This document shows, one piece after another, positions 40,112 through 49,165 of a DNA stretch of 64,000 nucleotides; position 1 is the first letter of the stretch, and each line of letters begins with the position of its first letter. The DNA lies in the NCBI GenBank assembly GCA_963745975.1, contig CAVUZJ010000005.1, positions 434,001 to 498,000 of the forward strand, given 5' to 3'. The DNA is from JAKAWQ01 sp963745975. GTDB taxonomy: Bacteria > Pseudomonadota > Alphaproteobacteria > Acetobacterales > Acetobacteraceae. The position numbers and the translations under genes were made by a program. The notes below the pieces were generated by a model. The model ran no database searches and had not been told where the DNA came from. It saw only the letters and a list, made by a program, of their open reading frames with translations.

Positions 40112-40861
40112 TTAACGCCCCAGATAGACTTCGATGACGCGGTGGTCCTCGCTCACCTCATCGATCGAGCCTTCGGAGAGGACCGAGCCCTCGTGCAACA
40201 CGGTGACGGTGACGTCGAGCTCGCGCACAAAGGCCATGTCGTGCTCGACCACGACGACGCTGTGGGTGCGGTTGATCTCGCGCAGGAGCTCGGCGGTTTG
40301 GTGCGTTTCGGAATCGGTCATGCCGGCGACCGGCTCGTCCACCAGGAGGAGGCGCGGATCCTGGGCAAGCAGCATGCCGATCTCGAGCCATTGCTTCTGA
40401 CCGTGGCTCAGGATGCCGGCCGGCAGGCGCCGCTGTTCGGTGAGGCGGATGGTGGTGAGGATCACACCGATGCGTTCGATCTCTTCAGGCGTCTTGCGGG
40501 CGAAGAGCGAAAACCGCGGACGGCGGTCCCCGGCCAGGGCGAGAAGGATGTTGTCTTCGACGGTGTGGAACTCGAAGACCGTGGGCTTCTGGAACTTTCG
40601 CCCGATGCCGAGGCGGGCGATGGTGGCTTCATCGAGCCGGGTGAGGTCGGTGTCGGCGCCGAAGACGGCGCGGCCGGCGTCGGGGCGCGTCTTGCCGGTG
40701 ATGACGTCCATCATCGTCGTCTTGCCGGCACCGTTCGGGCCGATGACGGCGCGCATCTCGCCCGCGGCGAGTGTGAGGGAAAGCTCGTTGAGCGCGCGGA
40801 ACCCGTCGAAGCTGACGGTCACGCCCTCGAGGCGCAGCAGAGGTTCGGCCGCTTCGCTCAT
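40112..40861 (-). CDS. urtD: Urea ABC transporter ATP-binding subunit
   Basis: A 249-residue LivG-type ATPase. Walker A V-I-G-P-N-G-A-G-K-T-T-M (about residue 40), the G-I-G-R-K-F-Q-K-P-T-V-F-E segment characteristic of UrtD, S-H-G-Q-K-Q-W-L-E-I-G-M in place of the usual LSGGQ, and Walker B LLLVDEPVAGMTD. The ATG at 40861 overlaps the urtC stop by 4 bases, excluding the longer frame. Confidence 0.95.
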   Translation of the reverse strand: MSEAAEPLLRLEGVTVSFDGFRALNELSLTLAAGEMRAVIGPNGAGKTTMMDVITGKTRPDAGRAVFGADTDLTRLDEATIARLGIGRKFQKPTVFEFHTVEDNILLALAGDRRPRFSLFARKTPEEIERIGVILTTIRLTEQRRLPAGILSHGQKQWLEIGMLLAQDPRLLLVDEPVAGMTDSETHQTAELLREINRTHSVVVVEHDMAFVRELDVTVTVLHEGSVLSEGSIDEVSEDHRVIEVYLGR

Positions 40862-42003
40862 GGAACGGGCTCGGGCGCGCCGGGCGGCGCGTTCGCGACG
40901 ACCGCTTGCGCTGTCGTCCGCGGCGCGCGCCTGCGGTCGACGAAGGCCGCGATCGAGCCGACGATGCCGCGCGGAAGGAAGAGAGTGACGAAGATGAAGA
41001 GGCCGCCCAAGGCGAAGAGCCAGATCCCCGGGAGCGCGCTGGTGAGGTAGGTTTTCGCGTAATTGACGACAATCGCGCCGAGGATCGCGCCGGAGAGCGT
41101 GCCGCGGCCGCCGAGTGCCACCCAGATCACCGCCTCGATCGAATTGGCGGGGGAGAACTCGCTCGGGTTGATGATGCCGACCTGCGGGACATAGAGCGCG
41201 CCGCCGATGCCGGCCATGACCGCAGAGAGCACGAAGACGAAGAGCTTGTAGGATTCCGGGCGGTAGCCGAGGAAGCGGGTGCGGCTTTCGGCATCGCGCA
41301 CGGCGACCAGAACCTTGCCGAAGCGCGAGCGCACGATCCAGCGCGCGAGCAGGAATTCCGCCGAGAGGACCAGTGCCGAGAGCAGCATCAGCCCGACCTC
41401 GGTCGCGCGGGCGTCGATCGGGAAGCCCGCGATGTCCTTGAAGTCGGTCATCCCGTTGTTGCCGCCGAAGCCCATGTCGTTGCGGAAGAAGGCGAGCATG
41501 AGCGCGTAGGTCAGCGCCTGGGTGATGATCGAGAGATAGACGCCCGAGACCCGCGAGCGGAAGGTGAGGAAGCCGAAGACGAAGGCGAGCAGGCCGGGCA
41601 CCAGCGCCACCAGGATCAGGGCCAGCCACAGATGGTTGGACCCGTACCAGTACCAGGGGAGCGCTTTCCAGCCGATGAAGACCATGAAGTCCGGCAGGAT
41701 CGGGTTGGCATAGACGCCGCGCGCGCCGATCTCGCGCATCAGGTACATCCCCATCGCGTAGCCGCCGAGGGCGAAGAAGGCGGCGTGGCCGAGGGTGAGG
41801 ATGCCGGCATAGCCCCAGACGAGATCGACCGCGAGGGCGAGCATCGCGTAGCAGAGATATTTGCCGACCAGGCTGATGACGAAGTCCGGCACATGCACGG
41901 GCGAGTTGGGCGCGGTGCCGATATCGAGAAAGGCGATCAGCAGGGCAATGCCGAGCACCAGCGCGATGGTGATCGTGGCGTGGGTGTCGCGCAGGCGCAT
42001 CAT
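40858..42003 (-). CDS. urtC: Urea ABC transporter permease
   Basis: A 381-residue LivM-type inner-membrane permease with about ten hydrophobic segments. The G-Y-A-G-I-L-T-L-G-H-A-A-F-F-A-L-G-G-Y-A-M-G-M-Y motif near residue 65 and F-G-K-V-L-V-A-V-R-D-A-E-S-R-T-R-F-L-G-Y mark UrtC. The start overlaps the urtB stop by 4 bases. Confidence 0.95.
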   Translation of the reverse strand: MMRLRDTHATITIALVLGIALLIAFLDIGTAPNSPVHVPDFVISLVGKYLCYAMLALAVDLVWGYAGILTLGHAAFFALGGYAMGMYLMREIGARGVYANPILPDFMVFIGWKALPWYWYGSNHLWLALILVALVPGLLAFVFGFLTFRSRVSGVYLSIITQALTYALMLAFFRNDMGFGGNNGMTDFKDIAGFPIDARATEVGLMLLSALVLSAEFLLARWIVRSRFGKVLVAVRDAESRTRFLGYRPESYKLFVFVLSAVMAGIGGALYVPQVGIINPSEFSPANSIEAVIWVALGGRGTLSGAILGAIVVNYAKTYLTSALPGIWLFALGGLFIFVTLFLPRGIVGSIAAFVDRRRAPRTTAQAVVANAPPGAPEPVP

Positions 42004-43640
42004 GCCTCGACCGCCCTCCCCTTGACCGGGAAGAGGCCGCGCGGGCGGCGCTGGATGAAGAGGATGAGGAGCACGAGCACGGCGATCTTGGCGACCACCG
42101 CGCCGGAGACGGGCTCGAGGACCATGTTGACGATGCCGAGGATGAGTGCCGCGACGACCGCGCCCCAGAGATTGCCGACGCCGCCGAAGACGACCACCAT
42201 GAAGCTGTCGATGATGTAGTTCTGGCCGAGATTGGGACTCACATTGTCGATCTGCGAGAGGGCGACGCCGGCGATCCCGGCGATGCCGCAGCCGAGGCCG
42301 AAGGTGAGCGCATCGACGATCGGCGTGCGGATCCCCATCGCGGCGGCCATGCGCCGGTTCTGGGTGACGGCGCGCATCGCAAGGCCGAGGCGGGTGACGC
42401 GGAAGGCCAGCATCAGGAGCCCGACCACGGCGGCGGTGAAGGCGATGATCCAGAGCCGGTTGAGGGTGAGCGTGAGGCCGCCCACCTCGATGGCGCCGCT
42501 CATCCAGGTGGGCGAGGTGACGTCCACGTTGGTCGGGCCGAAGAGCGAGCGCACCGCCTGCTGAAGGACCAGGCTGAGCCCCCAGGTGGCGAGCAGCGTC
42601 TCGAGCGGGCGGCCATAGAGGAAGCGGATCAGGGTCTGCTCGATGACGATGCCGAGGATGCCGGCGACGACGAAGGCGGCCGGAATCGCGAGCAAAAGGC
42701 TCCAGTCCGAGATGGCGGGGAAGAAGGCCGCGACGAGCTGCTGGACGACGAGGGTGGTGTAGGCGCCGACCATCACGATCTCGCCGTGCGCCATGTTGAT
42801 CACGCCCATCACGCCGAAGGTGATGGCCAGCCCAGCGGCGGCGAGGAGGAGGACCGAGCCGAGGCTCAAGCCGTAATAGACCGTCTCGAGGATGTTCCAG
42901 AGGGCCAGCACGCGGTCGATATGCTTGACCGCGGCGGCGGCGGCGGTGGCGACGGGGGGCGAGGCGCCGGAGAGCGAGGCGAGGATGCTGCGGGAGGCGA
43001 GGTCGTCGCGCGCGCCGATGAGGCGGATGGCGGCGAGCTGTTCGGGGACGGGCGTTGCCGCGGATTTCAGGCGCGCGGCGGCTTCGGCCTCGGCCAGGAC
43101 GGCGCGCACTCCCGGATTCGTCTCATGGGCGAGGGCGCGGGTGATGAGCGGGAGGGAATCCGGATCTGCGGCCTCGAAGAGCGCCTCGGCCGCCTGCCGG
43201 CGCACCGCGACCGAGCGCGAGAAGAGATCGAGCATGCCCTGCGCCGCGGAGATCGCGCTGCGGACCATGTCGTTGACGATGACCGCGCGGATGACCGGGA
43301 AGGGCGGCGTCGCGATCGGCTTGCCGGTGCGCGCGTCGACGAAATTGCCGTTCGGCTCCTTGATGAAGAGGCCGTTGTCGGGGCGCGGCCAGCGCCAGGT
43401 GAAGAGGCGGTTGTCGGCGAGGGCGGCGATGACGATGCGGGCGCGCGGATTGCCGGAGGCGGCGAGCGCGGTGACCGCGTTCTGGATGGTCTCGAAATTG
43501 GGCGAGGCGAGGCCGGCGAAGGGGTCGGGCGGGCCCGCCGCCCGCGCCGGCTGCGCGAAGGCGAAGAGGAGAACGAACCCGGGGACGAGCAGGAGCGCTG
43601 CGAGCCATGAGAGGCTCCTCGGTCCCCGGGTCCGCCGCAT
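42000..43640 (-). CDS. urtB: Urea ABC transporter permease with periplasmic HEAT-like N-domain
   Basis: A 546-residue permease. It has a signal peptide (residues about 8-34, Leu/Val-rich, ending A-R-A-A-G), an extracytoplasmic helical domain to about residue 235, and a LivH-type membrane domain containing F-G-V-M-G-V-I-N-M-A-H-G-E. The long soluble N-domain is normal for UrtB and separates it from amino-acid LivH permeases. It is 24 bases after urtA. Confidence 0.95.
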   Translation of the reverse strand: MRRTRGPRSLSWLAALLLVPGFVLLFAFAQPARAAGPPDPFAGLASPNFETIQNAVTALAASGNPRARIVIAALADNRLFTWRWPRPDNGLFIKEPNGNFVDARTGKPIATPPFPVIRAVIVNDMVRSAISAAQGMLDLFSRSVAVRRQAAEALFEAADPDSLPLITRALAHETNPGVRAVLAEAEAAARLKSAATPVPEQLAAIRLIGARDDLASRSILASLSGASPPVATAAAAAVKHIDRVLALWNILETVYYGLSLGSVLLLAAAGLAITFGVMGVINMAHGEIVMVGAYTTLVVQQLVAAFFPAISDWSLLLAIPAAFVVAGILGIVIEQTLIRFLYGRPLETLLATWGLSLVLQQAVRSLFGPTNVDVTSPTWMSGAIEVGGLTLTLNRLWIIAFTAAVVGLLMLAFRVTRLGLAMRAVTQNRRMAAAMGIRTPIVDALTFGLGCGIAGIAGVALSQIDNVSPNLGQNYIIDSFMVVVFGGVGNLWGAVVAALILGIVNMVLEPVSGAVVAKIAVLVLLILFIQRRPRGLFPVKGRAVEA

Positions 43641-43664
43641 CGCGGTGCCGATCAGCTCTTCTGG

Positions 43665-45008
43665 TCAGCTCTTCTGGGACTTGCCGAGGCACTTCCCGGC
43701 AACCACGTCGTAGTTGCCGCAGGACATCGGCGGCAGCCAGTCGCCGATCAGGTTCTTCGATTCCGGCAGGTAGGGCGACCAGGGCTGGGCGACGACCAGG
43801 CCCGGCGTCTGATAGACGACGTTGAACTGACCGTTCGCCTGGACCTCGCCGATCAGCACAGGCTTGGTGAGGTGATGGTTGGGCATCATGGTCGCGTAGT
43901 CGCCGGTCAGGTTGGGATGGGCAACGCCGATCATGGCGTCGATCACCGCGTTGGAGTCGGTGGTGCCGGCCTTCTCCACCGCCTTCACCCACATGTTGAA
44001 GCCGATATAGTGGGCTTCCATCGGGTCGTTGGTGACGCGCTTGTCGTTCTTCACGAAAGCCTTGAAGTCGGCGATGAATTTCTCGTTGAGCGGGGTGTCG
44101 ACGCTCTCGAAGTAGTTCCAGGCGGCGAGCTGACCGACGAGCGGCGCGGTGTCGATGCCGGCCAGCTCCTGCTCGCCGACGCTGAAGGCGACCACTGGAA
44201 TCTCGGTCGCCTTGATGCCCTGGTTGCCGAGCTCCTTGTAGAACGGGACGTTGGCGTCGCCGTTGATGGTCGAGACCACCGCCGTCTTCTTGCCCGCCGA
44301 GCCGAAGCTTTTGATCCCTGCTATGATGCTCTGCCAGTTCGAATAGCCGAACGGCGTGTAGTTGATCATGATGTCGGACGAGGCGACTCCCTTCTGCTTG
44401 AGATAGGCCTCAAGGATCTTGTTGGTGGTGCGCGGATAAACGTAGTCCGTTCCGGCGAGCACCCAGCGCTTCACGCCGACCGTGTTCATCAGGTAGTCGA
44501 CGGCCGGGATCGCCTGCTGATTGGGCGCCGCACCGGTGTAGAAGACGTTGCGGCTGCACTCCTGCCCCTGGTACTGGACGGGGTAGTAGAGAATGCCGTC
44601 GAGCTGCTCGAACACCGGCAGGACCGACTTGCGCGAGACGCTGGTCCAGCAGCCGAAGACGGCGGCGACCTTGTCCACCGAAAGAAGCTCGCGCGCCTTT
44701 TCGGCGAAGAGCGGCCAGTTGGACGCGGGATCGACGACCACGGGCACGATCTGCTTGCCCATCACGCCGCCCATCGTCTTGTTCTGCTGATCGATGAGCA
44801 TCAGCATGACATCTTTGAGCGGAGCCTCGCTGATGGCCATGGTGCCCGAGAGCGAGTGCAGGATGCCGACCTTGATCGTGTTGTCATCCGCGGCGCGCGC
44901 GGCGCGGCTGACCAGTGTTGCCGTGCCGAGTGTTGCCGCAGCGGCGGCGGCCGCCATCCCGAGACCGCCAAATTCGCGGCGGCTCAGGCTCGGACCATCA
45001 GATGCCAT
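43665..45008 (-). CDS. urtA: Urea ABC transporter substrate-binding protein
   Basis: A 447-residue periplasmic urea receptor with a twin-arginine leader (S-L-S-R-R-E-F-G-G-L-G, then an Ala-rich stretch). The mature start I-K-V-G-I-L-H-S-L-S-G-T-M-A-I-S-E and the F-G-C-W-T-S-V-S-R-K-S, P-V-Q-Y-Q-G-Q-E-C-S-R-N and F-Y-T-G-A-A-P-N-Q-Q motifs are characteristic of UrtA/FmdD. AGGAGG sits before the ATG at 45008; the longer frame to 45161 is not supported. It is first in the urea cluster and lies about 80 bases from a sigma-54 promoter. Confidence 0.96.
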   Translation of the reverse strand: MASDGPSLSRREFGGLGMAAAAAAATLGTATLVSRAARAADDNTIKVGILHSLSGTMAISEAPLKDVMLMLIDQQNKTMGGVMGKQIVPVVVDPASNWPLFAEKARELLSVDKVAAVFGCWTSVSRKSVLPVFEQLDGILYYPVQYQGQECSRNVFYTGAAPNQQAIPAVDYLMNTVGVKRWVLAGTDYVYPRTTNKILEAYLKQKGVASSDIMINYTPFGYSNWQSIIAGIKSFGSAGKKTAVVSTINGDANVPFYKELGNQGIKATEIPVVAFSVGEQELAGIDTAPLVGQLAAWNYFESVDTPLNEKFIADFKAFVKNDKRVTNDPMEAHYIGFNMWVKAVEKAGTTDSNAVIDAMIGVAHPNLTGDYATMMPNHHLTKPVLIGEVQANGQFNVVYQTPGLVVAQPWSPYLPESKNLIGDWLPPMSCGNYDVVAGKCLGKSQKS

Positions 45009-45088
45009 CAGAAGCCTCCTTCCCGTTTTGTCTTGGAGCAAATGCGCCCGCCGCTGATGGGGCAGCGGGGGGAACGGAAAGTAGGAAA

Positions 45089-45103
45089 GCAAGAAGGGTG
45101 CCA
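45089..45103 (-). promoter_or_regulatory. Sigma-54 (RpoN) promoter of urtA
   Basis: On the minus strand the bases read TGGCACCCTTCTTGC followed by T. This matches the -24/-12 consensus TGGCAC-N5-TTGC with exact spacing. The -12 element ends about 80 bases before the urtA ATG, so transcription would start near 45077. It implies control by an NtrC-type activator under nitrogen limitation, fitting urea uptake and hydrolysis. A weak NtrC-like dyad (TGCAC...GGCA, 45144-45160) lies upstream. Confidence 0.8.
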
Positions 45104-45422
45104 GAGCCGATTGGCCGCTTTCTGGGCGCCTGAAGGGCAAATCTGCACAGAAACTAGGCAAGAGCCTCAGGACGCGCCGTCATTCGGCGCAGGCGAGAAT
45201 CTGGCGAGCGAAGACCGCAAAATCGGCATGACAATCAAAGGTTGCGTACCAGCAACCACCGGTAGCGTTGCGGCTTCAAGGCAAGGCCAAGAAGGCCGTG
45301 CGCCGCCCACCAAGGGCCGATCGGATCCCGGCCGGTCAACGCGCGGGAATGATCCCTTCCTCACGTGGCTGTGAGGCCGCCAGGGCCCACCGGGAAATCC
45401 GGGCCTTGCACGTCTTGCTCGA
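45104..45422. other. Intergenic region between urtA promoter and toxin-antitoxin operon (no gene seen)
   Basis: About 320 bases without a convincing gene. It holds the probable upstream activating region of the urt promoter, including the weak dyad at 45144-45160, and a separate 6-base inverted repeat GGTTGC...GCAACC at 45240-45257. Short frames on both strands have no ribosome sites or recognisable content. Confidence 0.5.
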
Positions 45423-45443
45423 TTGAGCACATTGATTGCTCAA
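45423..45443 (+). promoter_or_regulatory. Inverted-repeat operator before the Xre/RES operon
   Basis: TTGAGCA and TGCTCAA form a perfect 7-base inverted repeat with a 7-base spacer, and an extra TTGCTC half-site lies just upstream at 45415-45420. The site ends 13 bases before the antitoxin ATG and overlaps its Shine-Dalgarno region. It is a likely binding site for the helix-turn-helix antitoxin, giving autoregulation. Confidence 0.6.
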
Positions 45444-45456
45444 AGGAGCGATGTCG

Positions 45457-46008
45457 ATGCCTCATCCGAGGTCTTCTCCTCGAGTTACGCCCGCAGGGGC
45501 GGCTAAGCGCAGGGCTGCGGCAGCCGGCAAGCGCAAGACGGCGCTGTCGGCGGCGGCAAAAACGAAATACAAGGCGCCGAAGCTTTCGTACCTGAAAGTG
45601 TACCGGGCGTCGCCGCTCGAACGTATCTCCTGGATTAAAAAGGGTATTCCGGCTGCTGAAGCGAAGCGCCTTTTCGCTGACTTGCCGATTGGACAGGGCG
45701 TCGGCTTCAAAGCGCTGAATTTGCCCATAGCCACCGTGAACAGGAAGGCGAAGCAGGGCGATCTTCTGTCGCGCGAGGAAAGCGAGCGGGTCGTTGGCTT
45801 CGCAAAGTTGGTGGGCCAGGTGGAGGCGATGATCGAGGAATCCGGCAATCCCACTGATTTCGACGCCCGCGCGTGGATGGCACGATGGCTTACAGAGCCC
45901 TTGCCTGCTTTCGGGGGCGCACGCCCGGCGGATCTCGTCGACACCATGGAGGGTCAGAGCCTGGTGTCCTCCGCGCTGGCGATGCTGCAAAGCGGCGCTT
46001 ACTTTTGA
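45457..46008 (+). CDS. Xre/MbcA/ParS-type antitoxin
   Basis: A 183-residue protein with a basic Ala/Lys/Arg-rich N-terminus and a DUF2384-type helical region (K-K-G-I-P-A-A-E-A-K-R-L, the L-P-I-A-T-V-N-R-K helix). The C-terminal antitoxin/toxin-binding domain contains R-A-W-M-A-R-W-L and ends G-A-Y-F. It would neutralise the RES toxin encoded immediately after it and repress their operon. The ATG at 45457 has GGAG at 8-base spacing; one at 45451 is too close to it. Confidence 0.88.
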   Translation: MPHPRSSPRVTPAGAAKRRAAAAGKRKTALSAAAKTKYKAPKLSYLKVYRASPLERISWIKKGIPAAEAKRLFADLPIGQGVGFKALNLPIATVNRKAKQGDLLSREESERVVGFAKLVGQVEAMIEESGNPTDFDARAWMARWLTEPLPAFGGARPADLVDTMEGQSLVSSALAMLQSGAYF

Positions 46009-46490
46009 GCAGGGCGGTTTGGCGGATCGCGACCGACATGCCGACTTACCAAGCGGACGATCTTTCGGGGGCGGGCGCGAAGGCGAGCGGCGGGCGTTGG
46101 AACGAAGCGGGCATCTCGCTCGTCTACACCTCGGAGACGCGCGCCCTTGCGTGCCTGGAGACGATTGTCCATTTGAACGGCGGCGGCCTGCCGCTCAATC
46201 GCTATCTGGTCGAGGTGACGATCCCGGACGATGTTTGGGCCGGGGCGCGGGAAGAGACTCCCGGTCGTCTGCCTGTCGGATGGGAGGCCGAACCGGCGGG
46301 CCAGGTAAGCATTCAGTTCGGCACCGCTTGGGCGCGTTCGGGAAGCTCGGCGCTCCTCGTGGTTCCCTCGGTGATCGTGCAGGAGGAGTTCAACGTTCTC
46401 ATCAACCCGGCCCACGCCGATTGTGCGCGGATAACCGCCGTCAAACGACGCAGATGGCTTTACGATCCGCGGCTGACCAGGCCCGTTTGA
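46005..46490 (+). CDS. RES-domain toxin
   Basis: A 161-residue RES-family toxin. The frame starts at a TTG overlapping the antitoxin TGA (TTGA), giving V-W-R-I-A as the opening, then the conserved G-A-G-A-K-A-S-G-G-R-W-N (Arg), Y-T-S-E-T-R-A-L-A-C-L-E (Glu) and the late V-P-S-V-I-V-Q-E-E-F-N-V-L-I-N-P (Ser/Asn) segment. Characterised RES toxins degrade NAD+ or ADP-ribosylate a target; which applies here is unknown. The order antitoxin-toxin with coupled translation is standard for this type. Confidence 0.88.
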   Translation: MSRAVWRIATDMPTYQADDLSGAGAKASGGRWNEAGISLVYTSETRALACLETIVHLNGGGLPLNRYLVEVTIPDDVWAGAREETPGRLPVGWEAEPAGQVSIQFGTAWARSGSSALLVVPSVIVQEEFNVLINPAHADCARITAVKRRRWLYDPRLTRPV

Positions 46491-46716
46491 CGATCTCGGC
46501 GCGCCGAAGGCTGAACGAGCGGCGGCATGTCGTCTGCGGCGGCCCGGAGCTGCCAGTTGGATTTTGGCCAATCGCGGCTTGCAGCGTTACCAGGCCCGAA
46601 GTTGCGTTCGCCGGTGAAAATGCGTCGCGGGCGGACCTTGACCTGGCAGGTTGTCCGCCCTCGGTTTGGTGGCCGCTCTGCGCCCACTCGCGACGTCCGG
46701 CGGCAAGGCAAGCACG

Positions 46717-46851
46717 CCTAGTGTCCTGCCCCCGAAGTTCGTCGCATTTCGCGACGAACGGAGGGGATAAGCAGGCCACTGAAAATAAAGAATCAGTGTC
46801 CCGATACCGCCCGCATTTCAATGCGGCGAACTTCGGAATCGGGACACTAGG
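46717..46851. repeat. MITE-like element with about 30-base terminal inverted repeats
   Basis: The left end reads CCTAGTGTCC...CCGAAGTTCGTCGCATTT and the right end, on the other strand, CCTAGTGTCC...CCGAAGTTCGCCGCATTG, about 80 percent identical over the first 30 bases. The 135-base span carries no gene. Both ends contain CTAG, possibly target duplication. The form is that of a non-autonomous transposable element; no matching transposase is seen in the window. The flanks 46491-46716 and 46852-47030 hold nothing I can support as a gene; the former looks like degenerate noncoding sequence. Confidence 0.75.
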
Positions 46852-47030
46852 ACTGGGCATTCACCTCCGACAGCGATCCCAAGGCGCCGGTCCCGCGTAA
46901 GTATTGATCTCATTGTTGAGCGGTTCAGGCGCCTCTCAGTCTCAGCCCGTAGTCCCACATAGGAGTCAATGTGTCAGGACGCTGATTCCTTTGGACCAGC
47001 AAGGTCCAGCGCAGTCGCGAGGCCTTGTTT

Positions 47031-47570
47031 CTACTTCTCACCTTCCATCCGGATGAAGGGTGCGACGTGCGCAAGATAATCGCGCTTGCCAATATCGACG
47101 CCGTTGTGACGGAGAATGTCGTAGGCGGTCGTTACGTGAAAATAGAATTGCGGCAGAACCCAGTCGCGCAGGAAACGCTGCCCATCCATGTCGAGCACGC
47201 GGCCTTCGCGTAGCGGAAGCACAATACGGCGCTCTGCCGCTCCCGCGAATTCGGATTCGGACAGGCTCTTCAGGTAGTCGATCGCGCTCGCGATACGGGT
47301 CTGCAATTTTTCGATCGTCTGCTCCACGTCGGGAAAGGGGGGCGGCTCTCGGCCGGCCAAGCGCGAAGCGCCGCGTACTGCCTGATCAGAGGCAATCTGC
47401 ACCTGCGCCGAGAGCGGAAACATGTCCGGTGCGAGCCGTGCGTTCACCAGCACCTCGGGCTTGAACCCCCTTGCAGCCGCATGCGCCGCACCTTTGTCAA
47501 GCAGTTCCGACAGCGTGCGCAACATCGGCACAAAGCTTTCCATCGCAAGCGAATACATCGTCGGACTCAT
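47031..47570 (-). CDS. DUF1993 family protein
   Basis: A 179-residue all-helical protein. The family marks are M-x-S-L-A-M-E-S-F-V-P-M-L-x-x-L-x-x-L-L-D-K, A-R-L-A-P-D-M-F-P-L-x-x-Q-V-Q-I-A-S-D and the C-terminal F-Y-F-H-V-T-T-A-Y-D-I-L-R-H-N-G-V-x-I-G-K-x-D-Y. His in F-H-V-x-x-A-Y-x-I-L-R-H suggests a DinB-like metal-binding fold, but no activity is established. It stands alone inside the accessory island. Confidence 0.85.
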   Translation of the reverse strand: MSPTMYSLAMESFVPMLRTLSELLDKGAAHAAARGFKPEVLVNARLAPDMFPLSAQVQIASDQAVRGASRLAGREPPPFPDVEQTIEKLQTRIASAIDYLKSLSESEFAGAAERRIVLPLREGRVLDMDGQRFLRDWVLPQFYFHVTTAYDILRHNGVDIGKRDYLAHVAPFIRMEGEK

Positions 47571-48141
47571 GGCTCTTCTCCCGCCACAACCAGAGCGGCC
47601 ACGTCAGGCCTTACCATACCGAGTACCGCCTGCACAACGCATGGGGCCTTCGCACGATCGCGGCCGGTCGGGAGGCGCGGAACTATCCCTGGGATGATCT
47701 CCCGGAGGACGCCGTAGCGGCTGCGGGGCCAGTAATCGCGTGGGGTTGAATCGGCCAGGAAGCGTGGCCACTCGCCGCCGGGGCGCCGCTGCATAGCGGC
47801 CGGATAGCGCCCATCCTCGCCGTTCCCGGGCAAAGTGAGCCGTCCCGAAAGCGGCCATTCGTTCCGATTGCCCGTTTGCTGCCTTACGGAGATCGACGGG
47901 CGGCCCCGGATAAGGTTGCGAGCAACCGGATATCTCCGAACCTGATACGGAATGGTTCTGTTGCATTGGCACGGCGTTGGGGAGACAGAAGGCAGAAAAG
48001 CTTGAGGATATCTCATGTCGGTCTTCAAAGGTCGCCGGTTTCAGTGTCGCATTCTGTTGGACCGCCGGGCCGCCGACCACTGACCGGCAGACATCACTTC
48101 AGAATGTTGATTTCGAGGACGGGACGAAGATGTTCGTCTCG
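47571..48141. other. Noncoding or degenerate region
   Basis: About 570 bases between two minus-strand genes. Several short frames exist, but none has a ribosome site and a recognisable domain. The stretch at 47820-47890 (CGAAAGCGGCCATTCGTTCC region) resembles sequence often found at remnants of rearranged DNA. I see no gene here. Confidence 0.5.
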
Positions 48142-49047
48142 CTATTCCAGATACGGCGTCAGCACATCTTCGATCCATTTCATGAATGCTCGGACTCGGC
48201 GCGACAGATTGCTCCGATGTGCTACGACGAGGGACACGGCGAGCGCCCGGCGACGAAAATCGGGTATGATCTCCACAAGCGCTCCGCTCTCTAAGTATCG
48301 GCCAATCCCCAGGAGTGGCGCCTGAATCACTCCAAGGCCGGCGAGGGCAGCGGCTTCGTAGGTCTGCGCGCTGTTGACGTGTAGCGCACCTGGCAACTGA
48401 AGCGTCGCGTAGCCGTCGCCGTCCGGATATTCCCATCCATAGGGTCTTGCGCCCAGCATCGTCGAAAAATGAACTGTCCGATGTTCCTGAAGCCGGAGAT
48501 CATCTAGCGATCGAGGGACGCCATAGCGCGCCAGATAGGCGGGGCTGGCAGCGTTGACCATGCGCAACAGGCCCAGCGGGCGGGCAACCAGCGTCTCGTC
48601 CCGTATGGGTCCAAGCCGCAATACACAGTCGAACCCCTCCTGAACCAGATCGACTTGCCGATCGGTACTCGACAGCTCCAGCTCCAACTCGGGGTGCGTC
48701 GCCATGAAATCCGGCAAGGCCGGCACGATAGTGGTGCGCGCCAGCTCGCTCGGCAGATCGACCCGTAAGCGCCCGCGAAGTGCCACGCGATCGCTTGCGA
48801 ACATTGAGTGCAGATCGTCAACTTCAGCAAGCAGATCGCGGGCACGTGCATGAAATGCGCGTCCGTCCTCCGTCAACTGCACGCTGCGCGTCGTCCGGTG
48901 CAGAAGCCTGACACCGACATCTTCTTCGAGCTTCCGGACCGCCGTCGAGGCCCTTCCCTTCTGAATGCCCAGGCTATCGGCTGCGTGGGTGAAGCTCCCC
49001 ATTTCCGCTACCGTTATGAAAATGAGGATGGGTTCGAGATTCTGCAT
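48142..49047 (-). CDS. LysR-family transcriptional regulator
   Basis: A 301-residue LTTR. The N-terminal winged helix-turn-helix is at residues about 16-60 (M-G-S-F-T-H-A-A-D-S-L-G-I, R-K-L-E-E-D-V-G-V-R-L-L-H-R-T-T-R), followed by a two-lobed effector domain from about 90. It is divergent from the DoxX-like and NmrA-like genes that start at 49166, the classic arrangement for an LTTR and its target operon, so the 118-base gap probably holds its operator. Its effector is unknown. Confidence 0.93.
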   Translation of the reverse strand: MQNLEPILIFITVAEMGSFTHAADSLGIQKGRASTAVRKLEEDVGVRLLHRTTRSVQLTEDGRAFHARARDLLAEVDDLHSMFASDRVALRGRLRVDLPSELARTTIVPALPDFMATHPELELELSSTDRQVDLVQEGFDCVLRLGPIRDETLVARPLGLLRMVNAASPAYLARYGVPRSLDDLRLQEHRTVHFSTMLGARPYGWEYPDGDGYATLQLPGALHVNSAQTYEAAALAGLGVIQAPLLGIGRYLESGALVEIIPDFRRRALAVSLVVAHRSNLSRRVRAFMKWIEDVLTPYLE

Positions 49048-49165
49048 TTTCGCGCCTCGGCATTGTTCACCACAGAGAGAACAGTGCGTTCACTTTATCG
49101 GTGTTTATCATATCTGAGAGACACAGTAAGCCTCGAAATTGGATGACCCCAATGGAGAACAACAA

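Noticed and set aside
45873..46490. Longer RES toxin starting inside the antitoxin gene
   Set aside because: The first 44 residues are the antitoxin read in another frame and have no RES similarity; the TTG at 46005 fits the domain start.
47604..48080. 158-residue minus-strand frame in the gap after the DUF1993 gene
   Set aside because: No start signal or domain; composition looks like translated noncoding sequence.
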